Shown piece after piece: positions 41,898 to 47,904 of a stretch of 64,000 nucleotides of DNA. Each line of letters begins with the position of its first letter. Position 1 is the first letter of the stretch. The notes under the pieces were generated by a model. It saw only the letters and a program-made list of their open reading frames with translations. It did not search any database and was not told the origin of the DNA. Position numbers and translations under genes: made by a program. The DNA is from JBBECE01 sp964574935 (GTDB lineage: Bacteria > Pseudomonadota > Alphaproteobacteria > Rhizobiales > Devosiaceae), in assembly GCA_964574935.1 (NCBI GenBank), contig CAZNOZ010000002.1, positions 39,576-103,575 on the forward strand, read 5' to 3'.

Positions 41898-42425
41898 ATG
41901 CAGTATGTTGTTCTCATTCTCGGGGTTCTGTCGGCGGCGGCGATCTGGTGGTATCGCCTCAAGATGATCTCCGGCGCTGCCCGGGATGTGGCAGCCACTG
42001 CGGGCAGGGTGCGCGGCGAGGTCCGCCGCCGGTCGGCGCGGCGGCAGGTGGCGGAAGTGGCGCTCAAGGAGATCGCCGATCCCGTGACCGGCGCGGCGAC
42101 GGTTCTGGTTGCGATGGCGGCGGACGAGATTCCGCTGACGCCGAAGGACGAACGGGCCATCCGGGCGGCGCTTCTGAAGGTGGCGACCCCGGAGGAGACC
42201 GACGACGCCATCGATCACGCCAAGTGGGTCAACAGCCAACTCGACGATCCGGCGATCATCATCGATCGTCTGGCGCCGCTCATGAAGGCGCGGCTCAAGC
42301 CCGACCAGCGTACCGAGTTCATCTCGCTGATCGACGCGGTGAAAAATGGGATCACCTATTCAAGCCGCTACGACCAATGGCGCGAGCGAGTGATCGACCG
42401 GCTCGACATGAGCCCGACCGGCTGA
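41898..42425 (+). CDS. Uncharacterised membrane-anchored helical protein, possibly TerB-like
   Basis: 175 residues: one N-terminal transmembrane helix (MQYVVLILGVLSAAAIWWYRL) and a hydrophilic helical domain. The segment VALKEIADPVTGAATVLVAMAADEIPLTPKDERAIRAAL resembles the EF-hand-like helical packing of TerB-type domains, but this is a weak impression and the family is not certain. It starts 9 bases after the sdhB stop and probably shares its transcript. The cytosolic side is likely for the C-terminal domain. Confidence 0.68.
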   Translation: MQYVVLILGVLSAAAIWWYRLKMISGAARDVAATAGRVRGEVRRRSARRQVAEVALKEIADPVTGAATVLVAMAADEIPLTPKDERAIRAALLKVATPEETDDAIDHAKWVNSQLDDPAIIIDRLAPLMKARLKPDQRTEFISLIDAVKNGITYSSRYDQWRERVIDRLDMSPTG

Positions 42426-42465
42426 ACAATGTCGGGCCGGCCGACTGCAGAACGGTGAGGGACCG

Positions 42466-42939
42466 ATGGCGGAAGAGGTGAGCCTTGAGCAGATCCGGGC
42501 CGAAGAGGAAGAGCTGCAGTTCGACCGGTTCGGCCCCGACACTGCTTTTTCGCTGGGCTCGTATCTGCGTGCTGTGGCAGTTGAACGAGACCTTAGCGTG
42601 GTCATCGACATCACGCTGGGCGGGCGGCAGCTGTTTTTCACGGCCCTCGAAGGCTCGGCGGCCGACAATGCCGCGTGGGTGCGCAAAAAGGCGGCGACGG
42701 TGATGCGGTTCGGCCGACCCTCGCTGGCGGTGCGGCTCGAATGCCAGGCGAGAGGTGTGACGCTGGAGGCGCGCTCGCATGTGAGCGGTGACGAGTATGT
42801 GTGGGACGGCGGTTCGTTCCCGATTATTCTCAGGGGAACCGGAGTTGTCGGAACGGTGAGTGTGTCGGGGCTGCCGGATGTCGAAGATCACGCCCTGGTT
42901 GTCGAGGGGCTCCGGCACGTTCGCGGACGCGGTTCGTAG
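42466..42939 (+). CDS. UPF0303 / heme-degrading-domain-like protein
   Basis: 157 residues. Seen: EEEELQFDRFGPDTAFSLGSYL, VVIDITLGGRQLFFTALEGSAADNAAWVRKK, VMRFGRPSLAVRL and SGDEYVWDGGSFPIILRGTGVVGTVSVSGLPDVEDHALVVEGL. These are the conserved blocks of the UPF0303 branch of the DUF336/HbpS-like superfamily, whose members include haem-binding and haem-degrading proteins. No signal peptide, so cytosolic. Haem binding is family inference only. It lies 40 bases after the preceding gene and 3 bases before a DUF2007-like gene. Confidence 0.82.
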   Translation: MAEEVSLEQIRAEEEELQFDRFGPDTAFSLGSYLRAVAVERDLSVVIDITLGGRQLFFTALEGSAADNAAWVRKKAATVMRFGRPSLAVRLECQARGVTLEARSHVSGDEYVWDGGSFPIILRGTGVVGTVSVSGLPDVEDHALVVEGLRHVRGRGS

Positions 42940-42942
42940 CGC

Positions 42943-43167
42943 ATGGGATACACCGAGATCCTCACCAGCCGCGACGCCAACAAGGTGCGGGTGATCACCG
43001 CGGCGCTCAGGGCGCACGGATTTCATCCGCTGGAGGGCGACGAGGACGGCATCCCGGGCATGCCAGGGGTGACCGGTCTTTACGGGATTGCCATCCGGGT
43101 GCCGGCCGAGGAAGCGGAAGACGCGCGCGCTCTCGCCGAAGCCCTGGACCGCGAGATGCGGCGCTGA
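42943..43167 (+). CDS. DUF2007-like small protein
   Basis: 74 residues: YTEILTSRDANKVRVITAALRAHGFHPLEGDEDGIPGMPG followed by LYGIAIRVPAEEAEDARALAEAL. This single beta-alpha-beta-beta-alpha layout matches the small DUF2007 putative signal-transducing domain. No membrane segment. It starts 3 bases after the UPF0303 gene, so it is probably co-transcribed. Function unknown. Confidence 0.7.
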   Translation: MGYTEILTSRDANKVRVITAALRAHGFHPLEGDEDGIPGMPGVTGLYGIAIRVPAEEAEDARALAEALDREMRR

Positions 43168-43205
43168 TGGCACGCAATGGTCGCAAACTGGCCACATTCT
43201 GCCGG

Positions 43206-43220
43206 TTAAGGGCGCGTTAA
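43206..43220. promoter_or_regulatory. Perfect CtrA-type site TTAA-N7-TTAA
   Basis: TTAAGGGCGCGTTAA at 43206-43220, two GTTAAGG direct repeats with exact CtrA spacing, 64 bases before the Inh-like lipoprotein ATG. TTAA is rare in this GC-rich window, and I found no other correctly spaced pair among the gaps I checked. CtrA is the cell-cycle master regulator of alphaproteobacteria. Confidence 0.5.
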
Positions 43221-43284
43221 GGTGAATTCACTCCTGATGCAGTGGGGCGCAGGTGGCCGGCATTGCCGGCTCCGGAGCAACGCC

Positions 43285-43989
43285 ATGGGTCTTTTCAAAT
43301 CTTCGGCCGCTGTCGCCTGGCTCGTGGGCGCCGCGGTCCTTGCCGGCTGCACCACTTCGTCGCGGCAGTTTCCGCCGGCGGACGTCGGCACGCCCCTGCC
43401 GCCGGTGGCGCCGGTCGAGTCAACCGTTATCGAGCGTGGCAGCCTGCCCCCGGTCGGCGAAGGTGGCCAGCCGCCGGTCGACGCAACCGGCCAGCCGTCC
43501 GTCACCGGCACGCGGACGCTGGACGCGATGGGCGTGCCGCTGGATGCCGCTCCCGCCGGGACCGAAGGGTCTGGACTGCCCGAGGGGACGGCGGCGGACA
43601 CGATGGGTTCGGCGGGGTCGCAGACCGGCGAAGACAACACATCGTTCGTCACCCTGGACGATCTGCAGAGCGGCGGCACTGTCGCCGGCCGCAATCTGAG
43701 CGGCGAGCTGACGGTGGAGAAGCTGCTCGGCGGCTGGACGATCGACGACGGCATCAACAGCTGCCGGCTCAATCTCACCTACACCGCCAAGGGCGAAACG
43801 GGTCGCTACCGGGCCTCGGCACCGGGTTGCCAGGTGGCGGGCGTGGCGGCGGTCAGCTCCTGGGATCTGGCCGGGGGCCAGATCCGGTTGTTCACGGAAT
43901 CGGGGCAGCTGATCGCGGCGCTCGTGCTCAGCGGCGAGCGGTTCGTCGGCACCCTGGCGGACGGTCGCCGGGTGACCATGGCCGGCTGA
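43285..43989 (+). CDS. AprI/Inh-family lipoprotein (metalloprotease-inhibitor fold)
   Basis: About 234 residues from ATG 43285, with GGAG 7 bases upstream. A lipobox LAGC ends the signal peptide (Cys about 22). A long Pro/Gly/Thr-rich linker (about 25-130) leads to a C-terminal beta-barrel like Inh/AprI protease inhibitors: EKLLGGWTIDDGINSCRLNL, GRYRASAPGCQV, SSWDLAGGQIRLF, GQLIAALVLSGERFVGTLADGRRV. Two barrel cysteines could form the conserved disulfide. Inh proteins protect the periplasm from secreted serralysin-type proteases; here the role may be structural. An upstream CtrA-like site suggests cell-cycle control. Confidence 0.82.
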   Translation: MGLFKSSAAVAWLVGAAVLAGCTTSSRQFPPADVGTPLPPVAPVESTVIERGSLPPVGEGGQPPVDATGQPSVTGTRTLDAMGVPLDAAPAGTEGSGLPEGTAADTMGSAGSQTGEDNTSFVTLDDLQSGGTVAGRNLSGELTVEKLLGGWTIDDGINSCRLNLTYTAKGETGRYRASAPGCQVAGVAAVSSWDLAGGQIRLFTESGQLIAALVLSGERFVGTLADGRRVTMAG

Positions 43990-44093
43990 GTGACCCGCCT
44001 CTGAACCCGTTCCCCGAGCGCTTGCACGCACCTGACCTTGGCGTTAAGTCAGGGGCGCATCTTCACGGCGCGATCCGCGGGGGAAATTCCGAC

Positions 44094-45056
44094 ATGGCGC
44101 GAAGCAAGCTTGCCCTGATCGGCGGGGGGCAGATCGGCGGCACGCTCGCGCATCTGGCGGCGCTCAAGGAGCTGGGCGACGTCGCCTTGTTCGATATCCA
44201 GGACGGGCTGGCGCCGGGCAAGGCGCTGGACCTCTCGCAGGCGGGGCCCATCGAGGGCGTCGACGCTGCACTGGTGGGCAGCTCGGAATACAAGGCGATC
44301 GCGGGCGCCGACGTGGTGATCGTCACCGCCGGGGTGCCGCGCAAGCCGGGCATGAGCCGCGACGACCTTCTGGAGATCAACCTCAAGGTGATGGAGCAGG
44401 TGGGGGCGGGGATCACCAAATACGCCCCCGACGCTTTCGTCATCTGCATCACCAATCCTCTCGACGCCATGGTGTGGGCCCTGCAGCGCTTTTCGGGCCT
44501 GCCGACCAACAAGGTCGTCGGCATGGCCGGCATTCTCGATTCGGCGCGCTTCCGCCGCTTCATCGCCGACGAACTCGACGTGTCGGTGGAGGACGTGACC
44601 GCCTTCGTGCTCGGCGGGCACGGCGATTCCATGGTGCCGCTGCCGCGCTATTCGACGGTGGCCGGAATCCCGCTGACGGATCTCGTTCGGATGGACATGC
44701 TTTCCCGCGAGCGCCTCGACGAGATCATCCAGCGCACCCGCGACGGCGGCGCCGAGATCGTGGGGCTGCTGAAGACCGGTTCGGCCTTCTACGCGCCAGC
44801 CTCGGCGGCGATCTCGATGGCCGAGAGCTATCTGAGGGACAAGAAGCGCGTTCTGCCCTGCGCCGCCTATTTGAAGGGCGAGTTTTCCGTCAAGGGCATG
44901 TATGTCGGGGTGCCGGTGGTGATCGGCGCCGGCGGCGTCGAGCGTGTGGTCGAAATCACCCTCAACCGTACCGAGCGGGCGGCCTTCAATCGCTCGGTCG
45001 AGGCGGTCAAGACCCTGATCGAGGACTGCAAGAAGATCGCCCCGAAGCTCGCCTAG
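44094..45056 (+). CDS. mdh: Malate dehydrogenase
   Basis: 320 residues, LDH-like MDH. Seen: ALIGGGQIGGTLAHLAALKEL (NAD binding, about 7-27), the acidic residue of LFDIQDG, VTAGVPRKPGMSRDDLLE with catalytic arginine region, ITNPLDAMV, GMAGILDSARFR and the catalytic His in LGGHGDSMVPL. It oxidises malate to oxaloacetate. Start at ATG 44094; the open frame extends far upstream through unrelated sequence. The 104-base gap before it has only a poor promoter match. First of the mdh-sucCDAB-lpd series. Confidence 0.97.
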   Translation: MARSKLALIGGGQIGGTLAHLAALKELGDVALFDIQDGLAPGKALDLSQAGPIEGVDAALVGSSEYKAIAGADVVIVTAGVPRKPGMSRDDLLEINLKVMEQVGAGITKYAPDAFVICITNPLDAMVWALQRFSGLPTNKVVGMAGILDSARFRRFIADELDVSVEDVTAFVLGGHGDSMVPLPRYSTVAGIPLTDLVRMDMLSRERLDEIIQRTRDGGAEIVGLLKTGSAFYAPASAAISMAESYLRDKKRVLPCAAYLKGEFSVKGMYVGVPVVIGAGGVERVVEITLNRTERAAFNRSVEAVKTLIEDCKKIAPKLA

Positions 45057-45094
45057 CGCCGACCGAGCGCGGCACCGAAAAACGGACCCGCCCG

Positions 45095-46300
45095 ATGAAC
45101 ATCCACGAATATCAGGCCAAGGCGCTGCTGCGGGACTACGGGCTCCCGGTCGGCGAGGGAATTGCCGTCGCCTCCGCTGACGAGGCGGAAGCGGCTGCCG
45201 CATCGCTGGGCGGCGAGGTGCTTGTGGTCAAGTCGCAGATCCATGCCGGCGGCCGCGGCAAGGGACGGTTCAAGGAGCACGGGGCCGAGGCCGGCGGCGG
45301 GGTGAGGCTTGCCCGCTCGCTGGCCGAGGTGGTCGCCCATGCCCGGCAGATGCTGGGCGCGACGCTGGTGACGAAGCAGACCGGAGCGGCGGGCCGGCGG
45401 GTCGGCCGGGTCTATATCGAGCAAGGCGTCGAGATCGCCCGCGAGCTCTATGTGTCATTGCTGGTCGACCGATCCGTTTCCCGCGTGTCCTTCGTCGCCT
45501 CGACCGAAGGCGGGGTGGAGATCGAATCGGTCGCCGCCGAAACTCCGGACAGGATCGTCAGCGTGCCCATCGATCCGATGACCGGCGTCAGCGAGGCCGA
45601 CGCGCGCCGGCTCGCCGATGCCCTCGTTCTCGAAGGGCCGGCGCGGGACGAGGCGATGAGCGCTTTTCCGAGGCTCTACGAGGCGTTCGTCGACACCGAC
45701 ATGAGCCTGTTGGAGATCAACCCGCTGGTGGTGCTGGCCGACGGACATCTGAGATTACTCGACGCCAAGATCTCGTTCGACGACAACGCGCTGTTCCGGC
45801 ACCCGGACATCGAGGCGCTGAGGGATCTCGGCGAAGAGGACGACAAGGAGATCGAGGCGGCCAAATACGATCTCGCCTATGTGGCGCTCGACGGCAATAT
45901 CGGGTGCATGGTCAACGGCGCCGGGCTTGCCATGGCGACCATGGACATCATCAAGCTCTATGGCGCCGAGCCGGCGAACTTCCTCGATGTCGGGGGCGGG
46001 GCGAGCGCCGAGAAGGTCACCGCGGCGTTCAAGATCATCACAGCCGATGAAAACGTCAAAGGCATTCTGGTGAATATCTTCGGCGGCATCATGCGCTGCG
46101 ACGTGATCGCCGAGGGGGTGTTGGCGGCTGTCGAGGAGGTGGGGCTGAAGGTGCCGCTGGTGGTGCGGCTGGAGGGAACCAAGGTCAGGGAGGGAAAGAA
46201 GATGATCGACGACAGCAATCTCGATGTGATCTCGGCGGAGGATCTCGACGACGCGGCGCGCAAGATCGTGGCCGCGGTGAGCGTGGAGGCGGCATCATGA
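45095..46300 (+). CDS. sucC: Succinyl-CoA ligase beta subunit
   Basis: 401 residues from ATG 45095. ATP-grasp domain at the N-terminus: MNIHEYQAKALLRDYGLPV, VVKSQIHAGGRGKGRF, VYIEQGVEIARELYVSLLVDR. Then SLLEINPLVVLADG, LDGNIGCMVNGAGLAMATMD, FLDVGGGASAEKV and the C-terminal VNIFGGIMRCDVIAEGV and RLEGTKVREGKKM. It makes ATP or GTP from succinyl-CoA together with SucD. The stop overlaps the next gene (ATGA), but that next gene is not sucD. Confidence 0.97.
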   Translation: MNIHEYQAKALLRDYGLPVGEGIAVASADEAEAAAASLGGEVLVVKSQIHAGGRGKGRFKEHGAEAGGGVRLARSLAEVVAHARQMLGATLVTKQTGAAGRRVGRVYIEQGVEIARELYVSLLVDRSVSRVSFVASTEGGVEIESVAAETPDRIVSVPIDPMTGVSEADARRLADALVLEGPARDEAMSAFPRLYEAFVDTDMSLLEINPLVVLADGHLRLLDAKISFDDNALFRHPDIEALRDLGEEDDKEIEAAKYDLAYVALDGNIGCMVNGAGLAMATMDIIKLYGAEPANFLDVGGGASAEKVTAAFKIITADENVKGILVNIFGGIMRCDVIAEGVLAAVEEVGLKVPLVVRLEGTKVREGKKMIDDSNLDVISAEDLDDAARKIVAAVSVEAAS

Positions 46301-46845
46301 GCTGGCGGGACTGGACGGCAGCGGCGGCGATGCTCGTTGCGGCCTCGGCGACGCCGGCGATGGCCCAATCGGACGGCCCGTTCGGAGCGTCGGGGCTGGG
46401 CGACGAAACGATGGCCGAGCTCGTCGATCTTTGTTCTCGGATCACCGTCTCGCTCGAGGCGGTCGACGAACGCGCCGGAGAGTTGGCCTGGGAGCCGGAG
46501 CTCACCGGCGGCGGCGACGAGTTCTATTCCGAGGTGGCAGGCGGCAAGGAGCTGCCGGGGGTTGGTTCGGGTGAGCTGATCGCCTTCATCGAATATTACC
46601 CGTCGCGGCGGATCGCGGTGTGCAAGGTCGATGTGCAGGATCCGCAGCGGACAGTGGATGTCGGCGGGATGAACTCGCTGAGCTGGCTGAGGGGTTCGGT
46701 GAACGATTTCGGGGATGCAATCTTCGGAAGCTGGGAGGAGCCGGCCGGCGAGGCCTCCTATTTCGTGCAGGCCTACCAGCTGCCGGATTTCTTCTCGGTG
46801 CAGTTCACCGCGCTCAGCGCGGCGGGCAAGATCAAGAACAGATAG
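46297..46845 (+). CDS. Periplasmic protein of unknown function inserted between sucC and sucD
   Basis: 182 residues, overlapping the sucC stop by 4 bases. The signal peptide ends at TPAMA (about residue 23). The mature part holds LVDLCSRITVSLEAVDE and RRIAVCKVDV, two cysteines that could pair, then DFGDAIFGSWEEPAGEASYFVQAYQLPDFFSV. No transmembrane segment after the signal and no family recognised. The frame is intact and the codon bias matches its neighbours, so it is unlikely to be spurious. sucD begins 30 bases after its stop. The combination of a secreted protein inside a cytosolic enzyme operon is unusual. Confidence 0.7.
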   Translation: MSWRDWTAAAAMLVAASATPAMAQSDGPFGASGLGDETMAELVDLCSRITVSLEAVDERAGELAWEPELTGGGDEFYSEVAGGKELPGVGSGELIAFIEYYPSRRIAVCKVDVQDPQRTVDVGGMNSLSWLRGSVNDFGDAIFGSWEEPAGEASYFVQAYQLPDFFSVQFTALSAAGKIKNR

Positions 46846-46875
46846 GCCGCCTGCAGCGTTTCGGGAGCTCCTGGT

Positions 46876-47787
46876 TTGTCCATCCTCGTCGACAAAAACA
46901 CCAAGGTCCTCGTGCAGGGGATGACCGGCAAGACCGGCACGTTTCATACCGAACAGGCGCTGAGCTATTTCGGCACGAAAATGGTCGGGGGCATCCACCC
47001 CAAGAAGGGCGGGGAGACCTGGGTCGGCCAGGTCGGGGACGGCACCGCCGAATTGCCGGTGTTCGCCACGGTCGCCGAGGGCAAGGCGCGAACCGGGGCC
47101 ACCGCTTCGGTGGTCTATGTGCCCCCCGCAGGGGCCGCCGCCGCGATCATCGAGGCCATCGAGGCCGAAATCGAGCTCATCGTCGCGATCACCGAGGGCA
47201 TTCCGGTGCTCGACATGGTCAACGTGAAGGCGCGGCTGGAAAAGTCGAAATCGCGCTTGATCGGGCCGAACTGCCCGGGGGTTCTGACCCCCGAGGAATG
47301 CAAGATCGGGATCATGCCCGGAAACATCTTCAAGACCGGCTCGGTGGGCGTTGTTTCACGCTCGGGAACGCTTACCTACGAAGCGGTGTTTCAGACCACC
47401 AACGCCGGTCTCGGCCAGACCACTGCCGTCGGGATCGGCGGCGACCCGGTCAAGGGTACCGAATTCATCGACGTGCTTGAAATGTTCCTTGCCGACGAAG
47501 CGACGCAATCGATCATCCTGATCGGGGAGATCGGGGGTGCCGCCGAGGAGGATGCCGCGCAGTTCCTGATCGACGAGGCGAAACGCGGGCGCAAAAAACC
47601 GATGGCCGGGTTCATCGCCGGGCTGACGGCGCCGCCGGGGCGGACGATGGGCCACGCCGGGGCGGTTATTTCCGGCGGCAAGGGCGGTGCCGCGGACAAG
47701 ATCGCGGCTCTGGAGGCGGCGGGAGTGGCGGTCAGCCGCTCGCCAGCGAGCATCGGGCAAACCCTGGCAGCGGCGCTAAAGGGTTGA
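46876..47787 (+). CDS. sucD: Succinyl-CoA ligase alpha subunit
   Basis: 303 residues from TTG 46876, the only start that gives the family N-terminus MSILVDKNTKVLVQGMTGKTGTFHTEQ; GGGAG lies about 9 bases upstream. Seen: CoA-binding GGIHPKKGGETW, VYVPPAGAAAAIIEAIEA, GPNCPGVLTPEECKIGIMPG, VSRSGTLTYEAV, IGGDPVKGTEFIDVLEMF, LIGEIGGAAEEDAA and the active His in GHAGAVISGGKGGAADK. A rare TTG initiator may set its expression relative to sucC, from which it is separated by the 46297-46845 gene. Confidence 0.96.
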   Translation: MSILVDKNTKVLVQGMTGKTGTFHTEQALSYFGTKMVGGIHPKKGGETWVGQVGDGTAELPVFATVAEGKARTGATASVVYVPPAGAAAAIIEAIEAEIELIVAITEGIPVLDMVNVKARLEKSKSRLIGPNCPGVLTPEECKIGIMPGNIFKTGSVGVVSRSGTLTYEAVFQTTNAGLGQTTAVGIGGDPVKGTEFIDVLEMFLADEATQSIILIGEIGGAAEEDAAQFLIDEAKRGRKKPMAGFIAGLTAPPGRTMGHAGAVISGGKGGAADKIAALEAAGVAVSRSPASIGQTLAAALKG

Positions 47788-47878
47788 TTGGTATGCGGGT
47801 GAAACTGGTGTTAACAGGTTTGCGGCAAGCTCGGCGGGTTGGGCCGCCGCGTCTGGGCGGGCCGGCGGGAAGGGAAGA

Positions 47879-47898
47879 CGAGGCAACCCCTCGCCTCG
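47879..47898 (+). other. Stem-loop just before the sucA start
   Basis: CGAGGC (47879-47884) pairs perfectly with GCCTCG (47893-47898) around an 8-base loop, ending 6 bases before the sucA ATG. The 3' arm covers the position where a ribosome-binding site would be expected. A short frame from ATG 47793 ends at TGA 47901-47903, one base before the sucA start, so translation through it could open this stem. Structure seen, control inferred. Confidence 0.4.
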
Positions 47899-47904
47899 AG
47901 TGAG

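Noticed and set aside
44022..44049. Promoter TTGCAC-16-TTAAGT before mdh
   Set aside because: Only 3 of 6 matches in each hexamer; not distinguishable from chance.
43242..45056. 604-codon frame ending with mdh as one fusion protein
   Set aside because: The first 284 codons are a frame-shifted reading of the Inh-like lipoprotein gene; mdh has its own conserved start at 44094.
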